DNA of 64,000 bases. Origin: Antedon bifida. Taxonomy: Eukaryota; Echinodermata; Crinoidea; Comatulida; Antedonidae. A model generated the notes under the pieces. The model was not told where the DNA came from and searched no databases. It worked only from the letters and a program-made list of their open reading frames with translations. The position numbers were made by a program, and so were the translations under genes. Where the stretch lies: positions 8,110,001 to 8,174,000 of the forward strand of contig OY727099.1 in the NCBI GenBank assembly GCA_963402885.1, read 5' to 3'. The stretch's first letter is position 1. Every line of letters begins with the position of its first letter. Positions 23,501 through 35,800 of this stretch are shown in pieces.

Positions 23501-26500
23501 TAATTTTGTTTGTGAGGAGGGGGATGCTCTACTATGTGAACATGCACACAAACTACATCAGTTTATCATATTAGTTAGTTATTTAAGATATTTATGATGT
23601 TAAATCTAAGTTTTCTTATAAATTGTAGGATGTTTCAGGAATGCCAGCCTTGTGTCGACCTGTGCTAGAGGGTGGTAATGGGTTTGATTATCGTTTAGCC
23701 ATGAGTATACCAGACCAGTGGATAAAGGTACAGCAGAAATAATTATTTTAAAAATACTCCATTTATAAAAGATTTGCTACAAGTTGGCTGTACTAAGTAT
23801 GTTATGTTTTGTTTTAAGCTTCTGAAAGAAGTAAAAGATGAAGATTGGAATGTTGGAAACATCGTCTGGACCTTAATTAATCGCAGACACGGTGAGAAAA
23901 GTATCGCTTACGCTGAGAGCCACGATCAGGCGTTAGTAGGTGACAAGACTCTAGCCTTTTGGCTTATGGATAAAGAAATGTACACAAATATGTCAAAGAT
24001 GACGGAGTTGACCCATGTCATCGATCGTGGGATGGCGCTTCACAAGATAGTAAGACTACTTACACATGCACTTGGAGGAGAAGGATGGCTTAATTTTATA
24101 GGTAAAAACGATTTTATTTTGTTAAATTTTTCTTTTTTTTGTTATGTTTTCTTGTATGTTATTACTTATTACCTCCAGAGAGGTTATGTGGTAGATTACG
24201 TGTGTTTGTTTTCTTCTTTCTATATTTGTTAGTTGGCAGGATTACTCAAAAAGTTATTGCCCGATTTTCATAAGATTTTAAAGACTGGTTTCATATCTGT
24301 ATAGAAACACGTCATTTTCATATGCCTAGGCGAAGGTTTACGCTCTCTGAGTGCCCTTCTAGTTGTTACTTTGTAAAGGGACTTACTACTACAAAAAAAT
24401 GCTCTCTTTTGTGTAAGGTTCATACTGCTTTTTGGCTAAATAAATGTGAACTTGAATTGAAAATTATGCTCTACAATATTTTTAATATAAGACTTGTAAT
24501 AATCACATTCAGGTAACGAGTTCGGACATCCAGAGTGGTTAGATTTCCCAAGACCAGGTAACGGCAACAGCTTCCACTATGCCAGACGTCAGTGGAACGT
24601 AGTTGATGATTCTAATCTTCGGTATGGGTACTTAAACGAGTTTGATGCTGCTATGAATAAATTAGAAGAGCAATTCCATTGGTTAAACAGTCCACAGGTA
24701 GTTAATTTATTCAATCAATGTAAAAAAATAAATATACTTCTTATTCCATTTTGGAGCAAACTTCATAGTTGAAGGCTACTGCTCCACTGGCTATAGCTGT
24801 TACACAATTTTTGTTGTTGCATACAATGTGTGGTGCATATTAATCTCTTAACAAACATCCGAAAAATACTTAATTCTTTCTGTATTTAGTTGAGTGATTT
24901 TCTTTTTCAGGCTTACATAAGCTGCAAGCATGAGGATGACAAGATAATAGGATTTGAGAGAGCGAATCTTCTTTTTATCTTTAATTTTCACCCAAATAAA
25001 AGTTTTGCAGATTATCGGATTGGTGTGCACAAACCTGGAAAGTATCCTTTACTGAAAATTAGAGTTTGCCTGATATTTATCTATTTATTAAGTTGTTTAC
25101 CAACTCTATCACCCACAACTACAATATAACCCTTTCTTTTGAACACCTCTATTAATGGGAAAATATCCTAGTGTGAAACATACAAGAGGCAATACATATT
25201 AAGAGGACACCCCCCATTCAGAGGACACTCCCATTCAGAGGACACCCCCATTCAGAGGACACCCCCCATTCAGAGGACACTCCCATTCAGAGGACACTCC
25301 CATTCAGAGGACACCCCCATTCAGAGGACACCCCCATTTAGAGGACACCCCTATTAATGTGAACTTTTCTCTAAAACATACAAGGGGGCAATACATATTA
25401 TTAAGAGGACACCCCCATTCAGAGGACACCCCCCCCCCATTCAGAGGACACCCCATTTAGAGGACACCCCCATTTAGAGTACACCTCTATTAATGTGAAC
25501 TTTTCTCTAAAACATACAGGGGGCAATACATATTATTAAGAGGACACCCCCCCCCCCCCCCATTCAGAGGACACCCCTATTCAGAGGACACCCCCATTTA
25601 GAGGACACCCCTATTCAGAGGACACCCCCATTTAGAGGACACCCCCATTTAGAGGACACTCCCATTCAGAGGACACTCCTATTCAGAGGACACCCCTATT
25701 CAGAGGACACCCCTATTCAGAGGACACCCCTATTCAGAGGACACCCCTATTCAGAGGACACCCCTATTCAGAGGACACCCCTATTCAGAGGACACCCCTA
25801 TTCAGAGGACACCCCTATTCAGAGGACACCCCCATTCAGAGGACACCCCCATTCAGAGGACACCCCCATTCAGAGGACACCCCCATTCAGAGGACACCCC
25901 TATTCAGAGGACACCCCTATTCAGAGGACACCCCTATTCAGAGGACACCCCCATTCAGAGGACACCCCCATTCAGAGGACACCCCTATTCAGAGGACACC
26001 CCCATTCAGAGGACACCCCTATTCAGAGGACACCCCCATTCAGAGGACACCCCTATTCAGAGGACACCCCCATTCAGAGGACACCCCTATTTAGAGGACA
26101 CCCCCATTCAGAGGACACCCCCATTCAGAGGACACCCCCATTCAGAGGACACCCCCATTCAGAGGACACCCCCATTCAGAGGACACCCCCATTCAGAGGA
26201 CACCCCTATTCAGAGGACACCCCTATTCAGAGGACACCCCTATTCAGAGGACACCCCCATTCAGAGGACACCCCTATTCAGAGGACACCCCCATTCAGAG
26301 AACACCCCCATTCAGAGGACACCCCCATTCAGAGGACACCCCCATTCAGAGGACACCCCCATTCAGAGGACACCCCCATTCAGAGGACACCCCTATTCAG
26401 AGGACACCCCCATTCAGAGGACACCCCCATTCAGAGGACACCCCTATTCAGAGGACACCCCTATTCAGAGGACACCCCCATTCAGAGGACACCCCCATTC

Positions 26501-27718
26501 AGAGGACACCCCCATTCAGAGGACACCCCCATTCAGAGGACACCCCATTCAGAGGACACCCCCATTCAGAGGACACCCCCATTCAGAGGACACCCCTATT
26601 CAGAGGACACCCCTATTCAGAGGACACCCCCATTCAGAAGACACCCCCATTCAGAGGACACCCCCATTCAGAGGACACCCCTATTCAGAGGACACCCCTA
26701 TTCAGAGGACACCCCTATTCAGAGGACACCTCCTATTCAGAGGACACCCCCTATTCAGAGGACACCCCTATTCAGAGGACACCCCTATTCAGAGGACACC
26801 CCCATTCAGAGGACACCCCCATTCAGAGGACACCCCTATTCAGAGGACACCCCTATTCAGAGGACACCCCTATTCAGAGGACACCCCCATTCAGAGGACA
26901 CCCCCATTCAGAGGACACCCCCATTCAGAGGACACCCCCATTCAGAGGACACCCCTATTCAGAGGACACCCCTATTCAGAGGACACCCCTATTCAGAGGA
27001 CACCCCCATTCAGAGGACACCCCCATTCAGAGGACACCCCCATTCAGAGGACACCCCCATTCAGAGGACACCCCCATTCAGAGGACACCCCCATTCAGAG
27101 GACACCCCCATTCAGAGGACACCCCCATTCAGAGGACACCCCCATTCAGAGGACACCCCCATTCAGAGGACACCCCTATTCAGAGGACACCCCTATTCAG
27201 AGGACACCCCTATTCGGAGGACACCCCTATTCAGAGGACACCCCCATTCAGAGGACACCCCTATTCAGAGGACACCCCCATTCAGAGGACACGGTCAAAG
27301 AATCCTTAATAAGGGTTCTATCCACAGTTTGTTTTTACTGTATTCAGTTGTTACTTAACAATGTGTTCCAGATACAAGATAGTACTTGACTCTGATTCTG
27401 CTGCATTTGGTGGTCATGGCCTTATCAATCATTCTACGGAATTCTTTACTCAAGACTTCAAATGGCATGATTGTCCACATTCCATTCAGGTAGTGACACT
27501 GTAGCCTGGTGATTCTTTTTATATTCCCAATTTCCTGGTTTGAATCCGCCCCTGCTTGTAACAAAAAATATTAGGCTTTTTTATGGGTTTTTCCAAAAAA
27601 ATTTGTAATAATTGAACAGTGGCATAACACATTTATTTTTATCTTATCTTTTTTGTTTTTATTGTAGGTGTATGTTCCGTGCCGTGTTGCCTTGGTCCTA
27701 GCCCAAGTTGAGCAGTGA
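20522..27718 (+). CDS. GBE1: 1,4-alpha-glucan branching enzyme (glycogen branching enzyme), 14 exons
   Basis: A cytosolic GH13 enzyme that cuts alpha-1,4 chains and re-attaches them by alpha-1,6 bonds in glycogen synthesis. Exons: 20522-20628, 21027-21196, 21377-21486, 21756-22023, 22411-22501, 22652-22861, 22980-23095, 23338-23465, 23629-23727, 23819-24101, 24513-24697, 24911-25041, 27372-27489, 27668-27718. They join in phase to 688 aa (human about 702). An N-terminal CBM48-like region ([20 protein letters not shown]) precedes the barrel. All catalytic residues are present: nucleophile Asp345 in YRFDGVTSM, acid/base Glu400 in TIAEDVSGMP, and Asp469 in [11 protein letters not shown], each displaced by 12 from my recollection of the human positions. 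The C-terminal all-beta domain is intact to [10 protein letters not shown]-stop. Intron 3 holds an 18-bp minisatellite, intron 4 a MITE and intron 12 a 2.1-kb minisatellite. Confidence 0.97.
21538..21658. repeat. 18-bp minisatellite in GBE1 intron 3
   Basis: About six tandem copies of AGGGATGCACTAGAATCC with minor variants (GCCCTAG for GCACTAG, GGATCC for GAATCC). Because the unit is a multiple of three it stays open in several frames, but it lies between a good exon 3 donor (GT at 21487) and the exon 4 acceptor (ends 21755). Confidence 0.92.
22054..22181. mobile_element. MITE family A copy 5
   Basis: A complete copy in GBE1 intron 4 with left end AAGCTCTGTCTACACTATCA, one internal ATCACTACCATATTT motif and right end TATAGTGTAAACAGAGCTTA. 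Confidence 0.9.
25190..27292. repeat. 2.1-kb minisatellite of a 17-bp unit in GBE1 intron 12
   Basis: Roughly 120 tandem copies of AGAGGACACCCCCATTC fill most of intron 12 (25042-27371). Units alternate between CCCCCATTC and CCCCTATTC variants. Near the left end (25190-25560) the array is interrupted three times by a longer non-repeat block containing CAATACATATTATTAAG and GTGAACTTTTCTC, giving a higher-order pattern. There are no spacers, so this is not a CRISPR-like array. The motif also occurs singly in dispersed repeats elsewhere in the window. Confidence 0.97.
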
Positions 27719-29873
27719 GAGAAAGAACAAAGCACAGACAAAATAAATAAAATTAAATTATTATAAACAGAAGATCATCAAATGTTATAGAATAACAATT
27801 TTGCATCATGAGATATAGATTAAGCATTATCTACACTTTTAGTAGCTATATTTTATGTAAGTACTGTGGAGTACAGTTTATACTTTAATAAGTTATTTTT
27901 CTTTTCAATGTTCAGCTGCATTGTTGAATAAAAGAGTGATAGGCCTACTGTTTCAAATAATAATAGATATAATTATAGATATTAGAATTAGGTCTATTAA
28001 ATTTTACCTACAATTGAAGATAAAATAACAAAATTGTTATGGTATAAACAGCCAATTCATAAATCTCAGAATGAACACATCATATTATGTGCTATAATTT
28101 ATTTCTAGAGAAGAATTTTAACTTGTGTAAATAAAATATAAATATATAATCCATTGGCAAAGTTGTGTGCAATTTTTCGTGACCTTAAAATAAAATAATA
28201 ATCTTCTTAATGTTATTTCAACCTCACAACCACTTTACTTCTTTTTCATGTGCATGCTAAAAAGAACCATCTACGCGCATGCCCAGTCCCCATACCGTGC
28301 CACGTGGTTCATCATGCAGAGAAAAGTTTTTGTTGAAATTCGCGGTGCCATGTTTTTACTTTTCAAACGTAGGGCATAAGACGTGGCTATAAAAACAACC
28401 TGTAAAGAACTACCCAGGTAATGGAAATAAGAAGGTAATTAAGAGCAAGAAATTAAAATAAGTAGGCCTACTATAAAGTTTAGTGTAATTTATTATGTTA
28501 GATCTAGCCTAGGGCCGGCTAAAGCTCAAAATCAAGACAGGCCAGCCAGGCCTAGCTAAAGGCTAGGCTAGGCTAGGCTAGACCTTTTATAAATAAAGGT
28601 AGGCTAGGCCTAGTAGTAAGAAGCCTATCTAGCAGTTGTGTATTAAAAACATTCCTATCTCGGACTAATCAGGACGTGTGGTAGCTAATCGGCTATTATC
28701 AGTATTTGAACGATCCATCTGGCATAGGGCCTAGTAGTAAAAATTAAAAAGAAACTTTTTTTTTTGGTATTTTAGGTCTTTTTTAGCTTCTTAGTTTTTT
28801 AACTGATTTGATTGAACAGACAACATTTTGGCCCGTTTTGAAATACTCTGGGCCTAGGCCTAGTGTATGATTTTTTGCTCAGAATCATCAGTCCTACTAA
28901 AACGCACCTGGACAGCTCAAGGTCTTTTCTGCAATCACGACCCATTTTTCAACTCAGAAGATTGGATCAAGTAGAAGAAAAAAAGAAAGTTATGAATGGA
29001 TTGGATGTGAATGCATTAAACTTGATTCCCAAGCCCACCTCAAGTAATTTGATAACCATAAAGTGTTATTGCTTGTAATTTTTTTACTCACTCACTTGCG
29101 TTGCACCTATATCGTGAAGGTGATAAAAATGAAGAAAATAACAATGTGGAAGAAAATTACATTTATTGTCATCATTTGACCCAATAATGCAACTACTGTA
29201 TATCACAGTGGAAGATAATTTAATACTAAAGATGTCAATCAAAGGTCAGTTAATAATAATATTAATAATATACTATATTTCATAGAAATAAATACATTTT
29301 GAAAGAACGTATGTCAATACCAAATTATTTTAGTAAACAAAATTATATTTTCCCAATTTCAATTATTTTAAATTTTTTATAGTTAAACAAAACAATTATT
29401 ATTATAGAAAAAAAAAAATTTTACCATGATTTTACAACTTTCTATTAAAAATTTATGTATACTCATCGATTACTTGAATTAATGCTTGATTTTAACACTC
29501 TTAAATATTGATTTACTGTTACTACAGTATTAAGTCAATGTGAGGTTATGTTTTTTAAAATTTGCATTGTTATTTTTGGATTTCACAGCAGTATATATTA
29601 ATATTGCGCTGTCATGAAAGTTAAAATACTGAATTTCTTTGCATAGTTATCAACATAAAAATGTACTCAAACATAAGAAATACTGATACATATTTTCCAT
29701 ATTAATTGATATTAATTATTATACCATACAATATTAGGATGATTTAGGTATTAAACAAAAGATGTTAAAACCTGAGCTTTTAAAATATTCCTGTACACAG
29801 GTATGTATTTCCAAGCTTGTATTTAAATTTTTTATTGTCTCAGATTTAGAAATATTAAAAAGATAAGTATTAT
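27719..29873. other. Gap between GBE1 and TTC17, with a possible unidentified transcript
   Basis: 27719-28170 is the GBE1 3' UTR region with several AATAAA motifs. 28255-28420 looks like a promoter plus first exon and is listed separately. 28500-28880 is rich in CTAGGCCTAG motifs. From 29060 to 29873 the sequence is AT-rich; the part next to 29873 should be the TTC17 3' UTR. Confidence 0.4.
28300..29042 (+). other. Possible two-exon transcript of unknown identity
   Basis: A stretch with GCGCATGC and CACGTG motifs (28273-28305) is followed by a candidate first exon ending CTACCCAG|GTAATG (GT at about 28419). A second candidate exon runs from an acceptor TTTTTTGCTCAG (ends about 28880) to a donor CTCAA|GTAATT (about 29042). 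The exon 2 frame encodes a peptide including IISPTKTHLDSSRSFLQSRP, Arg/Lys-rich and ending NLIPKPTS. No in-frame ATG exists in the candidate exon 1, the next exon was not found, and I recognise no family. It may be the 5' end of a short gene or a non-coding RNA, or chance. Confidence 0.25.
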
Positions 29874-32800
29874 TTATGTGGATCCTGCTTGGTGGTTGAT
29901 GATGGCACATTTAATGGTCTTCAGACGATCAATGGCAGGTTTAAAGTCTGATTGTTGTTGTAATGTTTTTTCATAGTATTTGATGGCTTCAGCAAATTGA
30001 TCCTATGGAGGAGATAAAAAATTGTCAAAAAATATTCTTTTAATAATAATAATATGAATTTGTAATGCGCCAATTCCAGCAGTAAGTGATCAAAGGCGTG
30101 GTGTATGAGAGAGCTCAATTTGAAAGAAAAAGATGAGTTTTCAAGGCAGATTTAAAGGCGATAGTAGAAGAACATGATCTAATAGAGGCGGGTAGGTCAT
30201 TCTATAAAAGAGAGGCAGCAGAATTAAAGGTGCTTAGGCCATATGTTTTAGTGGAATGGAAAGGAGAATTTTTTAAGACGAGTGAAGGCGACGGGAAGGT
30301 ATGTGAAGAGGAAGAAGCTTCTGATAAAAAGTATCAGTAACAGCTCAATCATTGTGCAATAAACTCACCAGAGAAGAATGGATGTTAGCTAGAGTGAAGT
30401 AATTGACCGCCAATTGTGGTGAAGACTCTAGAGCAATGCCGCCGATGATGATAGCATCCTGAGCATAACCAGCACGATGAAGAATGTTCATCAGGTTTAT
30501 GAGAGCTAAATCCTAAAAAACAAAACAAATTTGTTTATTCATTCAATTATCTTCAATTTAAAATTCACGTAGGTACTGTATATGCTTAGACTCTATACCC
30601 AGGAGTACCAATTGAGCTTTCTTAGGAATCAAGTAGTAAAAGGTATATTACAGGTAATTAATTAAGGATCACCAGTTTTATAACTAGATTTAAAGATCTT
30701 TAACACAGTTTTGGTTTTAAATGTTAATAGTTTCATTTTATTTTATTCAATATTTCACTCAGAGGCTCCTCACAAGGCACAGCCTCAGTCTCGAGGAGCC
30801 TCTGCAACAAATATGAGCTTAACAACAGAAGTTGGAAATATATAACAACAAAATGTAAATAGTAAATCTTTTGGTATCATTCAACCATTCAACAAGTAAT
30901 GGACTCTACTCTACCTTGTGTTCGGGAGGAGAGTTGAACAAAGCTATTCGTGAGCAATCGACTGCTTTCTTTGCATTGCCAACAACTCGCCAGTACAGAC
31001 TTGCCACATTGGCTGCTATCCAGTTGTTTCGATTCTGTAAAGAAATTAAACATAATTAAATAAATAATACAGTATTTTACAAAAAGAAAATAATATTGTA
31101 AAAATTTTACTTTGTGAGATGTTTTCCTAAATGATCTTACGATTAATACAGTACTTGGTATGATCAACTTGCGTTCATGTTTCCAACTACTGATAAAGAA
31201 GTCAATCTGTGGTGACTATAGAATGGCTGAAAAAAGGATATAAAGTACTGCTCATTCTGCTAAGAATGTGTCAGATCCAGAACCATGACTTCTGCATACA
31301 TAACATTCTCAGAATGTACTTTATCACTCTACAGACAGAATTTAACAATTTGTGTAGCACAATGCATGACATCATGACCCCACCCATCTTTACAGATGAT
31401 GACTTACTTTCGATAAAGCTATTGCAATCTTTGTTCCCATTTGGTCTTTAGTCATAGGAGCATCACCAAGATTCTGAAGAACCTAAAAAAAAAATGTTAA
31501 ATGTAACCAATAATTAGAGAATACAATGAACAACATTATCTGATAAATATTGTTTAAATAATATTTGTTTGTTATACAGTGTCCCAATGCTTACCTCTTT
31601 CAATCCTCTCTCACTGCTGGATTTGAGTTCAGCTCGCCTTGCAATGCCCTCCAAATGATCCAACGTCAGTAGGCTAGCAGTCAAGTCAGTACGGCAGTTG
31701 GGTAGAAGAAACCGTCCCTGAGGATCTGTTGCCTTGAAGTCTATATATTCCTGGACGCTAAGAATAATACAGTGGATAACAATGAGATGACATCAAGATG
31801 GAATAAGAAAATGAAGAAAGAAGGGACCAACAGATGTGGAAAGTCAAATGAAATTTGATTATTATTTATACAGAATGGCTGATCATTAATAAAATTCCAT
31901 CAAATCAATTACTTTATCTCCTTAGCGTGTATAGATAACCAGGTACTGGTAAACGCCTTTAGATTTGACTTCTTGAATGATGTACATTCCTGAAGCGACG
32001 GCCATGGTTCCTGGGTTTGACCAATCAATTTGATAAACTCTGGAAAGACACAAAAAAAATATTAAAACCATCAACCATCATGATTCTAAATACTGTAAGG
32101 AAGCAGAGCCATAGCCACCAGTATGATTGGTAATGTATCAACTCTTTTGACAGAGGCCTTTGACAACCCAGTGGCTTGAACAGAGATTGTTCCCTTTTCT
32201 TGCGAAAACTGCACAACTTTATTTCTTGTGGATTTCTGTGAATATAGCTGTAATACTGATCGCAAAATCTACATGATGGTGGTGGTACTGATAAACAACA
32301 ACATAACGATTTACCATCGGTAATAAACGAAGTAGCAGGTATCTTTGGACCATACACTGAAGCAGGTACACCATTTTTATCCTTGACTATCTCGGTATGA
32401 TCATCGTTTTTAACATTCAATCCAACCGACATCTAATAAAAACGGGAAAAAACGCAAAAAAATAACACATTACGAGAGCATTTCAAAATTATCGCACATA
32501 GTGCTACAAGTGGAAAAGCTAGAGAAACTACACAATACAATACAGTATATACGAAAAGCAATAAAATACTGTACCCATCTGACAGTCAGTATTCAATATA
32601 TATATATTAATTATCTGTGACTTTTGGCCCATATTCTGGTGTTCGAGAAGTTTATGTAGTCTAAATGTGAGTGTTTACTGTACAGATAATAATAATAATA
32701 ATGTTATTATTACCCCTTCTGTTCCATCAGTGTTCACACCAATATAATGACTGGTTTTGAGTAGTTCATCCTGCCTATCAGCATTTGTCTTTCCATCGTT

Positions 32801-35800
32801 ATGTTGCTGAGTGTAAGGTGAACTATTCTTATGGCTTGCGGAATTCACCATGTTATCACTGGAAAGTGATGACGTTTGAACTACTTCACTCTTACAGCAT
32901 GTTTGCTTTAACACTCCATCTGGACATGGACACACCTTGACCCTTTGACCATCACCTTTTATATTCACTTCCGGGTCATCAGCGTAGCAGCTACTCGGTA
33001 TTGCACTGTTTTCAGCATAATTACAACTCTGTATACTGTCTTCGTCGGAAATCGATTTTTCCTTTCTACCAGATCGCAGGATGTCGCACTTGGAACGTTT
33101 TCTACGTCCAAGAGTTTTTCTCCAGCGTGGAACAATTCTTTCGCAATCTTTACAAAAATAGCTTACGTAGCAATAGATGTGACGGAAGGCAAGTTTGGCG
33201 GGCTCGTAATTCTCATCGATCTTGAGAGCTTGACGATACTGTTCAGCAGCCAATGTCCAGTTGCCGTTGGCAGCTAAGACATTGCCAAGGAGAAAGTAGG
33301 TCAAGGGCTAAAACAAACAAGAACACAAACATGATATTCAACAAGTAAAAAAAATATACTTCTTTTCCTTTTTCTCCTTTTCATCTCTTCTTTTGGAAGT
33401 TAAAAATAATAAAAGTGTTACCTCTGTTTTGTTGACAACCAAAGCCATTCTGAGTAACTGGTTAGCATCATTGTACTTGCCAATGGACAGCATCAAGTTG
33501 GCAACGTTCACTAAGGGAACATCACCAGATTCGACCGGAACATAATGCACAGCCCGACGGAAACATTCAATGGCTTGATGAAAGTTTCCATTTATACGCC
33601 AGAACAGACCAGCATGATTGTAGATCATCCAATGGTCATCTTCACTCTTCAATAAAACAAATAAGAAATTCACTTCAGAAGAGTCATGTAGATTTCATTA
33701 ATGCTAAAATGACTGGTTAGCAGAACTTCTAAGCCATATAAGTTATTCAAAACGAGTTTTGCCAAACGCAATGGAAAATTGAACTTACTTTTGTAACGTG
33801 CCAAGCTTTGCGAACTCTTTCCGCCATTTCTTCCATCGTTATCCATCTACTCAATCCATACTTCAGAAATTCCTGAAAAAACCAACAAAAATGAAGTTAT
33901 TTCTCAATAAAATTGGATATCATCACAAACACAGGAGGTACATGAGATTTGGGGAAGATCTCTTGTAATGAATTCTAGTCCACTCATGGCCATTGATTAT
34001 CTTTGTCAATGTCAGTGACTTATTTTTGTTCAAAGACTGGTCAGAATTTGCAGAATTACCTTTATCAGTGACTTCTGTCCATTGTAGTTGTGCATGGACC
34101 CACGTTGTGTAATACCTTCAACATAGTCCATAACAGTATCTCCTTGATCAAGCTTTGATTCCTGGACACATGTTGGGTGATAGTATGGAAAAGCAACAAC
34201 CTCGTCCCTCTCAATTCCCAAATTCTCATTAAAAAGCTCAACCATTCTAAAGAATAAATGTATTCATTAGGCTCTGTCTACACTATCAAACACTGACAAC
34301 AAAATATGATGTGTCCATATATGGACATGATGATGTCATATCACTACCATATTTTAGTATCACTACCATATTTAGGCACATTTTTTTTTGTCAATCTAGT
34401 TTAATCGTATAGACAGACCTTTAGTCTATATAACAAACATAATAAACTCAACTCCCAAATCATTCGCTGTGATAACGCTAAAGAATTCTTACCGAATACC
34501 CTTTTTTTCTGGGTGTACATGACTTAGTGAGTAGGTCGTCCAATCTGGTAGTGTTGTGTAGACCTTGCATTCATCCTTTGTCCATTCATCTTGTATACAA
34601 GGGCCGTCATCAGTATGCTGCCAGCCTTTAGGGACCGACTTTTCTTGACGATCAGTCTGCTCTGCAAGGTGTGCAGCATGGAATTTAGCTGAAAAGAAAT
34701 AATAATATTGTAGCTACAGTAGAGACTCTAGGGATGGGTGTCAAAAAGGATCCATGGCAAAAGCTTTAGGCTGGATGGAAGAATTTGAAGGTAGGTTTCT
34801 CTGTCCACCTCTACCAGGCCTTCAATTTTTATTTGATTTTAGTTAAGTTACAGTATACTGTATTTTAAAAAATTAGGGAACTTTTCTTTTTATGCCTATT
34901 AGTTTTGTTTAAATATTTAGGCAAATTTTCAAGGATAACCATAAGTAAATTCATTCACTATCCTTCTTAAAGGTGGCAATACATATATACAAGATGCTCT
35001 AAATAAACAGTCATATTACAAGTCTTTGGGAGTGGAGTTGTAATTTATCATTAGAAAAAATCCTGACATGACAGGACTTGAACTCAGGACCAGAGCAGAG
35101 CATCATAACCACCAAGCCACAACTTACCACTGTCATCTCTTTTCATAACAGTCAATCTTTTGTTATTCACTATAAGAAAATCATCACTGGTAGAATAGTG
35201 TCTTCCTGGATCGTTCAAAATTCTATCAGATTCTTCCTGTTTGGCCAAGATCCTCAACCTTTCTTCTTCAAGTTCACTTGGTGTAAGAGACAATGTATCT
35301 GCACTTATTGTGGCACTACTTTTTGTTTCAATGCTTCCGCTACTTGCAGCACTGCTTCTGGAACTACTTTTCTCTACTGGTGGTGTAGCATCACCACTGG
35401 CAGCACTGCTCGTGGAACTACTTTTCTCTACTGGTGGTGTAGCATCACCACTGGCAGCACTGCTTCTGGAACTACTTTTCTCTACTGGTGTTGAAGCATC
35501 ACCACTAGCAGTACTGCTTCTGGAACTACTTTTCTCTACTGATGTTGAAGCATCACCACTGGCAACACTGCTTCTGGAACTACTTTTCTCTACTGGTGGT
35601 GTAGCATCACCACTGGCAGCACTGCTTCTGGAACTACTTTTCTCTACTGGTGGTGATGCATCACCACTAGATTTTGGATTTAATTTTTCCTGATCTTTAT
35701 TTGGTTTCGTACCATTATTTTTGGATCTGCGTAATTTTTGAAATTTAGAAAGTTTTTCATACATCTGCTTTTCCTCCTCAGTCGTTGGCTGGTGCGCTAT

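Noticed and set aside
25190-27292. CRISPR-like array
   Set aside because: Head-to-tail 17-bp units without spacers, within a eukaryotic intron: a minisatellite.
32040-32314. Read-through extension of TTC17 exon 17 (open to about 32025)
   Set aside because: Ending exon 17 at GAT G|GTAAAT (32315) restores the frame to exon 18, which then resembles TTC17 (WPSLQEC ... STWLSIHAKE); the longer reading does not join in phase.
35078-35693. Two long plus-strand open frames over TTC17 exon 11
   Set aside because: They are produced by the 54-bp coding repeat (multiple of three) on the opposite strand; their sequences are simple translated repeats.
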